DNA from: DATFPQ01 sp035264765
GTDB lineage: Bacteria; Actinomycetota; Actinomycetes; Actinomycetales; Angustibacteraceae
NCBI GenBank assembly: GCA_035264765.1
Contig: DATFPQ010000131.1
Coordinates: 1 to 5,814, forward strand
Direction of reading: 5' to 3'
Length of the DNA: 5,814 nt
Shown one piece after another: positions 1 through 5,814 of this stretch. The notes beneath the pieces were generated by a model. That model was not told the DNA's origin. It saw only the letters and a list, made by a program, of their open reading frames with translations, and did not search any database. The translations under genes and the position numbers were made by a program. The first letter of the stretch is position 1. Every line of letters begins with the position of its first letter.

Positions 1-471
1 GAGGAACGTCACGCGCCGTTTCGGGTCAGCAAGCGCTCCCATGCGTACGTCAGCTCGATGTGGGGCAGCATCGGCGCCACAATCCAAGGCCGGCACCTGT
101 TCGACCTGACCAACGGCTGGGAGGCCGAGCCACCGGCCGGAGACCATCTGGTCGTGGTCTCTCACCGACCGAAGCCGGATGGCTGGCACCCCGAGGCCGA
201 TGTCCCCTTCTTCCAGCACGTCGCCGCCGCGGTAGAGGAGGCGAAGGCCCGGGCCGGGGACCGCGTGGTTGCGGTCTGCGCCGGGAACGTGGGCGGGCAG
301 GCGCTCGCTCTGGGCCTGGTGGACGAGGTGGCGATGGACGTTGTGCCGGTGGTGTTCGGCGCGGGCAAGAGGTACTTCGGTCCGGTCCGCTCCCAGCACC
401 TGCTGGAGGATCCGCATGTGGTCATCGAAGGTGACAGGGTTCTTCACCTGCGCTACCGAACCCGCCGCTGA
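1..471 (+). CDS. Dihydrofolate reductase family protein (RibD C-terminal-like), 5'-truncated by window edge
   Basis: The reading frame is open from base 1 to the TGA at 469-471, giving 156 visible residues. The first ATG in frame (base 58) lies inside the conserved fold, because the codons before it also read as good protein, so the true start is outside the window. The visible part fits the RibD_C/DHFR-like fold: a GATIQGRHLFD segment followed by a GW motif (like the usual G-x-GR-x-T-F-D), then a strand HLVVVSHRP, a helix rich in Ala and Glu, and the diagnostic block CAGNVGGQALALGLVDEV followed by PVVFGAGKRYFG. Family members are usually around 180-210 residues, so perhaps 30-50 N-terminal residues are missing. 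They are NAD(P)H-dependent reductases of the riboflavin-pathway/DHFR superfamily, but most stand-alone actinobacterial copies have no known substrate; I would not call this folA or ribD. The gene converges on the helical-protein gene at 694-1245. Confidence 0.85.
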   Translation, partial: EERHAPFRVSKRSHAYVSSMWGSIGATIQGRHLFDLTNGWEAEPPAGDHLVVVSHRPKPDGWHPEADVPFFQHVAAAVEEAKARAGDRVVAVCAGNVGGQALALGLVDEVAMDVVPVVFGAGKRYFGPVRSQHLLEDPHVVIEGDRVLHLRYRTRR

Positions 472-693
472 GCTGATCATGGTTACAGACCTGCGTCGCG
501 ACCCTCACCTGCCGCCGTCGAGCGAGCGCGGATCTAGCCGCTGACCGCGCGCAGCCTTGGCCGCGGATGGACCTCCCTGGTCCTGACGAACGGACCGTCG
601 GTGAGCAGTGGTGTGCCGCTCGGCGATCCGCGCGGCCGTCCGCATCTCCCCGCACTGTGGCCATGCGGTCATGCCGGAATCGGACCGGGACGG
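472..693. other. Convergent intergenic region, no gene seen
   Basis: These 222 bases separate the stop of the reductase-like gene (+) from the stop of the helical-protein gene (-). Open frames crossing the region are out-of-frame shadows with no recognisable protein pattern. Two short inverted repeats occur: GCGCGG at 526-531 with CCGCGC at 545-550 (13-base loop), and GGACC at 569-573 with GGTCC at 579-583 (5-base loop). Neither is followed by a T-rich run on either strand, so a terminator cannot be claimed, although a convergent pair would be expected to have one here. Confidence 0.6.
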
Positions 694-1245
694 CTAGAAG
701 TCCCGCCCGCGCAGCACCGCGTTCGAGGCCATCTCTAGCAGGTACTCCTGCAGCAGCAGCTGGTCCTGGGTCTTGCGGCGCACGACCGGCATCGTCACAT
801 CCACGACGGCCGGGACGCCGAGGGCCAACCCGAGCTGCTCGGTCACGGCGAAACCGGCGATCGCGTCCACGTTGCTGAGCAGCACCTCGCGCAGGCCGCG
901 CCACGGACCACTCGCCGCACCGCCGGCCGTCCCCTCGGCGTGGCCCACCGCCTCCCGGGTCATGGCCAGCAGCGCGGACGCGGTCGACCGCACGGTGCCC
1001 ACGGCTGCGGGCTCGCGCCCGAAGGCGCGGTAGAGGTCGTCGACCCGGTTCTCGTGCTCGCGTGCCACCTCGAGCAGCTCGTCGAGGTACGACCGGATGT
1101 GCGGCTCCGCAACGCCGTTCAGGGTGCTCTCGAGAACCCTCGCGTACGCGGCTTGCAGCATCCGGCTCGTGGCCAGCCAGCGCTCCACCCGGTCGACCTG
1201 CGACGACCAGGTGTCGTCGTCCAGCTCCAGGAGCAGCGGCATCAT
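694..1245 (-). CDS. Small all-helical protein, possibly ferritin-like; second gene of the operon
   Basis: This is a 183-residue protein with no signal peptide and no membrane segment, so it is probably cytosolic. It reads as four or five amphipathic helices, roughly residues 12-43, 47-76, 82-103, 116-142 and 152-178, with a Gly/Ala-rich loop at 104-113. The segment around residues 59-79 (AREHENRVDDLYRAFGREP) resembles the helix-turn pattern of ferritin-like proteins such as YciE/YciF (DUF892), where an acidic/His helix ends in a Gly-x-x-Pro turn. Candidate metal ligands are Glu39, Glu59, His64, Glu136, Glu167 and Glu171, but no canonical ExxH pair is present, so a working diiron site is unproven. 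Two ATG codons are adjacent (1243-1245 and 1240-1242); the AGGAGG at 1252-1257 lies 6 or 9 bases upstream, so either could be used. The propeller gene ends only 10 bases upstream. I do not recognise a named gene; the function is unknown. Confidence 0.8.
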   Translation of the reverse strand: MMPLLLELDDDTWSSQVDRVERWLATSRMLQAAYARVLESTLNGVAEPHIRSYLDELLEVAREHENRVDDLYRAFGREPAAVGTVRSTASALLAMTREAVGHAEGTAGGAASGPWRGLREVLLSNVDAIAGFAVTEQLGLALGVPAVVDVTMPVVRRKTQDQLLLQEYLLEMASNAVLRGRDF

Positions 1246-1250
1246 GGTGG

Positions 1251-1257
1251 TCCTCCT
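1251..1257 (-). promoter_or_regulatory. Strong Shine-Dalgarno overlapping the upstream stop codon
   Basis: On the - strand the sequence reads TAGGAGGACCACCATGATG. The TAG (1256-1258) is the stop codon of the propeller gene, and its last two bases are the first two bases of AGGAGGA (1251-1257), the ribosome-binding site of the helical-protein gene. A ribosome terminating on the first gene therefore sits on the initiation site of the second. This arrangement favours coupled translation and supports the ATG chosen at 1243-1245. Confidence 0.85.
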
Positions 1258-2689
1258 AACGGACGCCGATCCGCCACAGCACGCCGGTGTGGGCGTACGA
1301 GAACATCCCCGCCTCCTCGACGCGCACGACGCCGAAGTCCAGGACGTACAAGCTGCGGCCGTCGGGGGCGAACTTGCAGTCGACCGGCCGCTCGATGCCG
1401 GCCAGTCCCTGCGCGGACGAGGGACCGGGTCGGACGTTGCGGACGAAGTCCTCCGCGGTGCCGGTAGCGACGTCGACCGCGATGACCTTGAAGCCGTTCT
1501 GCAGGTCGTCCGGGTTGGGCGAGTTCAACGGTGCGAGCGTCCCCCACTCGCAGGCGAAGAGCCGGCCGCGGTGGCCGAACGGGTCCGAGCGGCAGAAGTC
1601 CATCTTCGTCATGCAGGAGTGGGGACGTTCGAGGTACGCGGCGGGACCGGCCCAGGGCGGCGGGTTGCGGATCAGCGGCTTGGCGGGCGTGCCGCGGCTG
1701 GGGAGGTGGGACTCGTGCCAGGCCGGGAGCCCGTCGCCGCAGATGTCCGGGAAGCCGAACCAGTCAGGGGTCGTCACGGTCCCGAAGGGGAGGTCGGCGG
1801 TGCGGATCCGCCAGATGCGGTCCGGGTCGCCCGCGATGGCGCGGTCCCCGGTCTCCTCGAAGTCGTTGTCCGAGACGTACAGGGTGCCGTCCTCGGCGAT
1901 CGCCATGCCGTAGGGGTTGCGGATGCCCCAGGCGAGTAGCTCGAGCCCGCTGCCGTCCGGGCGGCACCGCCACACCCCGCTGCTGCACTTCAGCTCACCT
2001 CGGACGACCTCGCCCGGCGACGCCGGCACCCCGAACGGCTTGAAGGGACCCGTCTCGACGTAGTACGGGTACGGCGAGGTCGGGTCGTAGCTCTGCACGG
2101 TGTTGCCGGTGAGCTCGACGTCCTGGCCCGGCACGTCGTGGGCGTGCGGATGCTTGGCCAGGTCGACCGTGAACCCCTGCGGCAGCGCCACGCCGTTCTG
2201 CGACACCGAGCCCTGGCCGAAGTACATCAGGCCGTCCGTGCCGAAGATCGGGCCGCCGGGCTCGTGCCACCCGCCGTCGGGGAGGTCATCGACGACGACG
2301 GTCCGCTCCCCCGTCCCCAGGTCGCGGCGGACGATGCGGCTGCTGTAACCGCCCTTATCGCTGATGAACAGCGCACCGCCGTGGACGCAGACCCCGCGCG
2401 GACCGCCGAGGGTTTCCTCGGCGATCTCGTCCAGGTCTCCCTCGGGGCTCAGGCGCAGCACGCGCGCCGGCAGGTACGGCCGGGTCGGCCAGGTGCTGCC
2501 CCCCTCGAGCAGGTACAGGGTGCCGTCGGTGTCGAATCCCATCCCGGTCGGGAACGACAGACCAACCACGGCGACGGTGACCTCGAACCCGTCCGGCACA
2601 GCCACGTCCCCGGGGTCGACCCGCGGCCGCGCCGGAGCCGGCAGGCCGTCCAGCACCTCGGTGCTCGCGGTGACGACGGACAGTGCCAT
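1256..2689 (-). CDS. Glucose/sorbosone dehydrogenase-type beta-propeller protein
   Basis: The chosen product has 477 residues and repeats the blade pattern of six-bladed propellers of the sorbosone/soluble glucose dehydrogenase and NHL type: GFDTDGTLYLLEGG (51-64), PRGVCVHGGALFISDKGG (97-114), HEPGGPIFGTDGLMYFGQGS (142-161), WGIRNPYGMAIAEDGTLYVSDN (254-275) and RPVDCKFAPDGRSLYVLDFG (434-453). The WG-x-RNP-x-G block is the most diagnostic. Family enzymes oxidise aldoses or sorbosone, often with PQQ, but many relatives have no assigned substrate and PQQ use cannot be read from these motifs. No CxxCH haem site is present. The start at 2687-2689 is preferred because GGGGAGG (2697-2703) stands 7-8 bases upstream and the protein-like pattern begins just after it; the frame continues open to 2887, but that 66-residue addition is Arg/Gly/Ser-rich, runs into the divergent acyltransferase gene and looks non-coding. 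There is no evident signal peptide with either start. Eight cysteines occur. It is the first gene of a two-gene operon. Confidence 0.87.
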   Translation of the reverse strand: MALSVVTASTEVLDGLPAPARPRVDPGDVAVPDGFEVTVAVVGLSFPTGMGFDTDGTLYLLEGGSTWPTRPYLPARVLRLSPEGDLDEIAEETLGGPRGVCVHGGALFISDKGGYSSRIVRRDLGTGERTVVVDDLPDGGWHEPGGPIFGTDGLMYFGQGSVSQNGVALPQGFTVDLAKHPHAHDVPGQDVELTGNTVQSYDPTSPYPYYVETGPFKPFGVPASPGEVVRGELKCSSGVWRCRPDGSGLELLAWGIRNPYGMAIAEDGTLYVSDNDFEETGDRAIAGDPDRIWRIRTADLPFGTVTTPDWFGFPDICGDGLPAWHESHLPSRGTPAKPLIRNPPPWAGPAAYLERPHSCMTKMDFCRSDPFGHRGRLFACEWGTLAPLNSPNPDDLQNGFKVIAVDVATGTAEDFVRNVRPGPSSAQGLAGIERPVDCKFAPDGRSLYVLDFGVVRVEEAGMFSYAHTGVLWRIGVR

Positions 2690-2696
2690 GGCCGGA

Positions 2697-2703
2697 CCTC
2701 CCC
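2697..2703 (-). promoter_or_regulatory. Ribosome-binding site that decides the propeller gene start
   Basis: GGGGAGG on the - strand lies 7 bases upstream of the T-CCGGCC spacer end and ATG at 2687-2689. The longer open frame, starting at 2885-2887, shows no comparable site and would overlap the first 53 bases of the acyltransferase gene on the other strand. This supports the shorter 477-residue product. Confidence 0.7.
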
Positions 2704-2797
2704 ACCGCGGAAGCGGCGACGCGTCTCCCTCGCGCCATACCCCCCGTCCGGCCCTTGATGCGCCGCTGCCACCCCGACCCAGCAACCGCAGATAGCC

Positions 2798-2826
2798 TTG
2801 TCGCGAACCGCTGCTGACCGCAGACT
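2798..2826 (+). promoter_or_regulatory. Candidate promoter for a leaderless acyltransferase transcript
   Basis: TTGTCG at 2798-2803 resembles a -35 box, and CAGACT at 2821-2826 keeps the A at position 2 and T at position 6 of a -10 box. The spacing is exactly 17 bases. Transcription would then begin close to base 2833-2835, on or next to the acyltransferase ATG at 2835, which would explain the missing Shine-Dalgarno. Leaderless transcripts are common in actinobacteria. An octamer ACCGCAGA occurs at 2785-2792 and again at 2817-2824, 32 bases apart, the second copy covering the putative -10. The box matches are partial, so this is a prediction only. Confidence 0.3.
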
Positions 2827-2834
2827 GGTGGACC

Positions 2835-5129
2835 ATGCCAGGGGGACGAGGATGGCTGGGCGCGTCGACCGCGCTCGGTGAGGACACCGCAACCCGACAA
2901 GCCGGACGGCCACCGGCGTCAGGACGCGCCGTCCGCAGTGACGTGCAGGCGCTGCGCGCCGTGGCGGTGGCGGCGGTGGTGATCTACCACCTCTGGCCGC
3001 ACCGGCTGCGGGGCGGCTTCGTCGGCGTGGACGTGTTCTTCGTCATCTCCGGTTACCTCATCACCGGGCAGCTCGCGACCGAGCTGGCACGAACCGGCCG
3101 GGTTTCGCTCGCGAGCTTCTGGGCCCGCCGCATCCGGCGCCTGCTGCCGGCGGCGTTCGTCGTGCTGGGGGTCTCCACTGCGCTCCTGGTGCTCTTCATG
3201 CCGGTGGTGACGTGGCGGCAGAACCTGCAGGAGGTGCGGGCGGCCGCGGCGTACGTCGAGAACTGGCTGCTCGGGGCGCACGCGGTCGACTACCTGGCCG
3301 CCGAGAACAGCGCGTCCCTGGTCCAGCATTACTGGTCGCTGTCCGTCGAGGAGCAGTTCTACCTGTCGTGGCCTCTGCTGCTCGTGCTGGCCGCCGGGCT
3401 CACCCGCGCCCTCCGCCGTCCGCGCTGGCAGCCGGTCGCACTCTGCGTCCTCGCCACGCTCACCGGGGCGTCCCTCGCCTTCTCGGTGTGGTTCACCGCG
3501 GGGAACGCAACCATGGCCTTCTTCGCTACGCCGGCCCGAGCCTGGGAGTTCGGCGTCGGCGGCCTGCTCGCGCTGGTGGTGTCCGACCGCGACGGATCTC
3601 GAGCGGACGCCCTCCGCGGCCCCACCGCGTGGCTGGGCTTTGGTCTCATCGCCTACTCCGCCACCACGATCACCGGCGTCGATGGCTTCCCGGGCGCGGT
3701 CGCGCTGCTGCCGGTGACCGGCGCCGCGCTCGTCCTGGCCGCCGGGGACCCGCGCGGCCGCTGGTCGCCCGGCCCGGTCGCTCGCCTCCGGTCGGTGCAG
3801 TGGCTCGGCGACCACTCGTACTCGGTCTACCTGTGGCACTGGCCGCTAGTGATCGTGGCGCCATGGGCGCTGCACGGGCCGATGTCGACGGGGTCGCGCG
3901 CTCTGGTGGCCGTCGGCTCGCTGGGGCTTGCCTGGATCACCAAGCGGTACGTCGAGGACCCGGTCCGGCTGGGACGGCGCTGGCGACGGCACAGCTGGCC
4001 GGCGTACGGACTCGCCGTGGCGGGGGTCCTCGTCGCCTTCGCCGGGACAGCACTGCCCGCGGTAAGGGTCGACCGGGTCGACGCCGCGGTGCGTGCCCGC
4101 CTTGCTCAGGAGGAGCAAAGCAACGCCCCCGTGGCCGCCACTCCCGACGCCCGCCCCGACGCCGACTCCCACACCGGTCCCGACGCCGGGGCGGAAGCCG
4201 ATGCGGGCGGCCAGCCGGCTCGGCGAGCGGACCGCCCCGGCCGCGAACAGCCGGAGACCGCCGTCGCGCCGCGCTCCTGCGACGGCGCGGCGGCCATGGA
4301 CCCGGTCAACCGGTGCCGCCGTCCCTTCGCGCGGCCGGCGGACCTCGACCCGACCTTCGCGGCGGCGGACGGTCGCGGCTACACCTGCCTGCAGAGCCCC
4401 AGCGCCGCGGTGCCCCAACCCTGCGAGCTCGGTACCACGACGTCGCCCCGCAGGACCATCGCCCTCGTGGGCAATTCCCACGCCGCCCGGCTGGCGCCGG
4501 CGCTCGACCGGTACGGCCGGCAGCACGGCTGGCGGGTGCTGGTGGCGGCCAAGGTCGACTGCACGGGACTGGCTACGAAGCCGGTCGCGTCGCAGCCGGC
4601 GAACGACCCCTGCGTGCGCTGGTCCGCCGCGCTGCAGCGCCGGCTGCTCGACATGCCGCACCTGGACGCAGTCGTGTTCGCCAGCCACATCGGCGCCAGG
4701 GCCTACCTCACCGGGAACGACGCATCCGGCAGCACCGTCGCGCAGGCGCGCCACCGGGTCCTGGACACCTGGTCGGCGCTCACCCGGCGCGGCGTGCGCG
4801 TGATCGTCACCGAGGACGTCCCCGGAATGCGCCCGGACAGCGACCCGGAGTGCATCGCTCGATCGCAGGACCGTTACGACCCCTGCTCCGTCGACCGTGG
4901 CTCGGTCGTCCGGTCGAACCTCCTCACCGGGCTCGCCCAGCAGAATCCCCGGCTGGCCCGGTACGTGCCGCTGACGCGCTTCTTCTGCGACGCGAAAAGG
5001 TGCCACGGGCTGATCGGCGGGGTAATCGTCTACTACGACGCCCACCACATCACCACCACGTACTCCCATTCGCTCGCGCCGTACCTCGGCTCCGAGATCG
5101 CGGCAGCGCTGCCTCCCCTGAGACGCTGA
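2835..5129 (+). CDS. Acyltransferase 3 (OafA/YrhL-type) fused to a C-terminal SGNH domain
   Basis: This 764-residue membrane protein has two parts. Residues about 34-410 form the acyltransferase-3 domain with some ten hydrophobic segments. They contain the R-x10-H signature (Arg41, His52), GGFVGVDVFFVISGYLIT (60-77), SVEEQFYLSWP (170-180) and HSYSVYLWHWPL (327-338). A polar linker (about 411-480) with PDA repeats follows. Residues about 540-760 form the SGNH domain: GNSHA (546-550) carries the nucleophile Ser548, and D-x-x-H near the end (Asp735, His738) completes the site. This domain and the stretch just before it hold ten cysteines (482, 494, 518, 530, 576, 593, 673, 684, 718, 723), consistent with disulfides outside the membrane. 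Family members of this length pass acetyl or other acyl groups across the membrane to surface or secreted glycans; the acceptor here is unknown. ATG 2835 is the only ATG between an in-frame stop (2793-2795) and the conserved core, but no good Shine-Dalgarno precedes it (GGTGGA sits only 2 bases away). The gene is divergent from the propeller operon. Confidence 0.93.
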   Translation: MPGGRGWLGASTALGEDTATRQAGRPPASGRAVRSDVQALRAVAVAAVVIYHLWPHRLRGGFVGVDVFFVISGYLITGQLATELARTGRVSLASFWARRIRRLLPAAFVVLGVSTALLVLFMPVVTWRQNLQEVRAAAAYVENWLLGAHAVDYLAAENSASLVQHYWSLSVEEQFYLSWPLLLVLAAGLTRALRRPRWQPVALCVLATLTGASLAFSVWFTAGNATMAFFATPARAWEFGVGGLLALVVSDRDGSRADALRGPTAWLGFGLIAYSATTITGVDGFPGAVALLPVTGAALVLAAGDPRGRWSPGPVARLRSVQWLGDHSYSVYLWHWPLVIVAPWALHGPMSTGSRALVAVGSLGLAWITKRYVEDPVRLGRRWRRHSWPAYGLAVAGVLVAFAGTALPAVRVDRVDAAVRARLAQEEQSNAPVAATPDARPDADSHTGPDAGAEADAGGQPARRADRPGREQPETAVAPRSCDGAAAMDPVNRCRRPFARPADLDPTFAAADGRGYTCLQSPSAAVPQPCELGTTTSPRRTIALVGNSHAARLAPALDRYGRQHGWRVLVAAKVDCTGLATKPVASQPANDPCVRWSAALQRRLLDMPHLDAVVFASHIGARAYLTGNDASGSTVAQARHRVLDTWSALTRRGVRVIVTEDVPGMRPDSDPECIARSQDRYDPCSVDRGSVVRSNLLTGLAQQNPRLARYVPLTRFFCDAKRCHGLIGGVIVYYDAHHITTTYSHSLAPYLGSEIAAALPPLRR
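4143..4187 (+). repeat. In-frame 12-base-register repeat in the acyltransferase linker
   Basis: The 9-mer CCCGACGCC occurs at 4143-4151, 4155-4163 and 4179-4187. The offsets of 12 and 24 bases keep one register and encode PDAR-PDAD-SHTG-PDAG (residues 437-452). This is the Pro/Asp/Ala-rich spacer between the membrane domain and the SGNH domain. Unit gain or loss would keep the reading frame, so linker length may vary between strains. Confidence 0.7.
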
Positions 5130-5211
5130 CCCGGGTGCGCCGTGTCCGGTCGCCCCGCATGCACGCGCAAACGCTGTGGCACGTCCTTCGTGACCACTGC
5201 GCCCGCGCCGA

Positions 5212-5228
5212 CGGCCGAGCCGCGGCCG
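5212..5228. terminator. Weak hairpin between convergent genes (possible terminator)
   Basis: CGGCCG at 5212-5217 and again at 5223-5228 can pair over a 5-base loop. It lies 82 bases after the acyltransferase stop. No run of T follows on either strand, so intrinsic termination is uncertain. Confidence 0.2.
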
Positions 5229-5269
5229 ATCCTTACTCCGCGGTGACCGCTCGCTCCGCACCAGGCGAT

Positions 5270-5287
5270 GTTGGCAGGCGCGCCAAC
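5270..5287 (-). terminator. Hairpin just past the oxidoreductase stop (possible terminator)
   Basis: GTTGGC (5270-5275) and GCCAAC (5282-5287) form a perfect 6-base-pair stem with a 6-base loop. On the - strand the stem begins 11 bases after the oxidoreductase stop codon, a normal position for a terminator. There is no T tract after it, though many high-G+C actinobacterial terminators lack one. It could serve either or both of the convergent genes. Confidence 0.35.
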
Positions 5288-5298
5288 GGGCTCGTCGG

Positions 5299-5814
5299 CT
5301 ACCCGGCCGGCGGGGCGGCGCGGGCCCACGGTGCGGCCAGTGCTGCGCGCACGGATGTCCAGCGGTCCAGGGCCGCCCGCACGTCCGCCCGCTGCTCTTG
5401 GCGCAGCGCGGCGTCGTACGCGCGCTCCAGGACGTCGTCCAGCATGGTGTGCCGTCCGGTACGCACGGACTCCACGGCCGCCTCGACCATGGCCAGGCTG
5501 AGCAGGTTCTCGTGGATCTCCCCCATGGGCAGCTCGCCCGTGCGCAGGGCACGGACGAACACCTGCAGCGCGCCGTCGATGCCCGAGTAGCAGGTGCGGG
5601 TGATCTCGTGGAGTTCTGCCTCGCCCTCGAAGCGGGGCTCGTCGTCGCCGTTCCACAAGGCGGTTCCCTTCTGGGCACTGACCCGCCACGACCCGTTCCA
5701 CGAGGTCTCGGCGCCCGGGCTGCACCAGCTCCCGTTGAACACGTAGCGGGTGCCGCCCTGCATCTCGAAGACGGCGGTCGCGGCCGCGTCACCGGCGTAC
5801 CAGCTCCAGGGCGG
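5299..5814 (-). CDS. Gfo/Idh/MocA-family oxidoreductase, C-terminal part only (5' end outside window)
   Basis: The frame is open from the right edge (5814) to the TAG at 5299-5301, giving 171 visible residues. An ATG at 5761-5763 exists, but the 17 codons before it (PPWSWYAGDAAATAVFE) continue the same fold, so it is internal. The visible part matches the C-terminal substrate-binding domain of the Gfo/Idh/MocA family: the strand-rich run AVFEMQGGTRYVFNGSWCSPG, then TSWNGSWRVSAQKGTALWNG, and the closing helix EIHENLLSLAMVEAAVESVRTG followed by HTMLDDVLERAY. The N-terminal Rossmann domain with its GxGxxG NAD(P)-binding loop would lie beyond the window. These enzymes oxidise or reduce sugars, inositols and related polyols with NAD(P); the substrate cannot be told from this part. 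The last roughly 45 residues, Ala/Arg-rich and ending in ARAAPPAG, extend past the conserved domain. It converges on the acyltransferase gene with a 169-base gap. Confidence 0.85.
   Translation of the reverse strand, partial: PPWSWYAGDAAATAVFEMQGGTRYVFNGSWCSPGAETSWNGSWRVSAQKGTALWNGDDEPRFEGEAELHEITRTCYSGIDGALQVFVRALRTGELPMGEIHENLLSLAMVEAAVESVRTGRHTMLDDVLERAYDAALRQEQRADVRAALDRWTSVRAALAAPWARAAPPAG

Noticed and set aside
58..60. ATG as start of the reductase-like gene
   Set aside because: The codons upstream to base 1 stay open and protein-like, and the ATG falls within the conserved fold, so the gene begins outside the window.
526..583. Inverted repeats GCGCGG/CCGCGC and GGACC/GGTCC as a terminator
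   Set aside because: The stems are short (5-6 base pairs) with no T run on either strand; such pairs are frequent by chance in G+C-rich DNA.
1097..1939. + strand open frame (280 codons) opposite the propeller gene
   Set aside because: It is antisense to well-matched propeller blades and has composition typical of a shadow frame.
2690..2887. 66-residue N-terminal extension of the propeller protein
   Set aside because: It has no Shine-Dalgarno, no signal peptide and non-protein-like Arg/Gly/Ser content, and would overlap the divergent gene; a good ribosome-binding site precedes the internal ATG at 2689.
3212..5590. Long + strand open frame (792 codons) out of frame with the acyltransferase
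   Set aside because: The product is Arg/Gly/Pro-rich with no recognisable motif, and it overlaps the real gene in another frame and runs into the oxidoreductase gene on the opposite strand.
3846..5792. Long open frame on the - strand (648 codons) across the acyltransferase 3' half
   Set aside because: It lies antisense to a gene with clear domain motifs, and its product is a low-complexity Arg/Gly/Val/Ala mix with no family pattern. Long antisense open frames are normal in high-G+C DNA.
1..5814. CRISPR array, mobile element, tRNA or rRNA
   Set aside because: No regularly spaced repeats, terminal inverted repeats, transposase-like frames, cloverleaf or rRNA-like stretches were seen on either strand.

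Overview
The window is G+C-rich, and its genes strongly prefer G or C at third codon positions. Together with the protein types (an acyltransferase-3/SGNH fusion, a cytosolic-looking sorbosone-type propeller, a RibD_C-like reductase) this points to a high-G+C actinobacterium. The genus cannot be named from what is visible. It reads as ordinary chromosomal sequence. I see no insertion sequence, phage gene, CRISPR array, tRNA or rRNA, and no clear new system.

Layout from left to right: (1) the 3' part of a dihydrofolate-reductase-like (RibD C-terminal domain) gene on the + strand, cut by the left edge; (2) a 222-base gap between convergent genes; (3) a two-gene operon on the - strand, in which a 477-residue beta-propeller of the glucose/sorbosone dehydrogenase type is followed 10 bases later by a 183-residue all-helical, possibly ferritin-like protein, whose Shine-Dalgarno overlaps the propeller's stop codon; (4) a 145-base divergent intergenic region; (5) a 764-residue + strand membrane O-acyltransferase with a C-terminal SGNH domain; (6) a 169-base convergent gap with small hairpins; (7) the 3' part of a Gfo/Idh/MocA-family oxidoreductase gene on the - strand, cut by the right edge.

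The propeller and helical protein are almost certainly co-transcribed and translationally coupled, so they probably act together; the biochemical link is unknown. The acyltransferase is transcribed divergently from that operon and probably acetylates a cell-envelope or exported glycan. The Gfo/Idh/MocA enzyme and the propeller are both of sugar/polyol redox type. They are not in one operon here, so a shared pathway is only a guess. The points most worth a second look are the coupled propeller/helical pair, the apparent lack of a signal peptide on the propeller, the weak ribosome-binding site and possible leaderless start of the acyltransferase, and the Asn in its GNSH motif.
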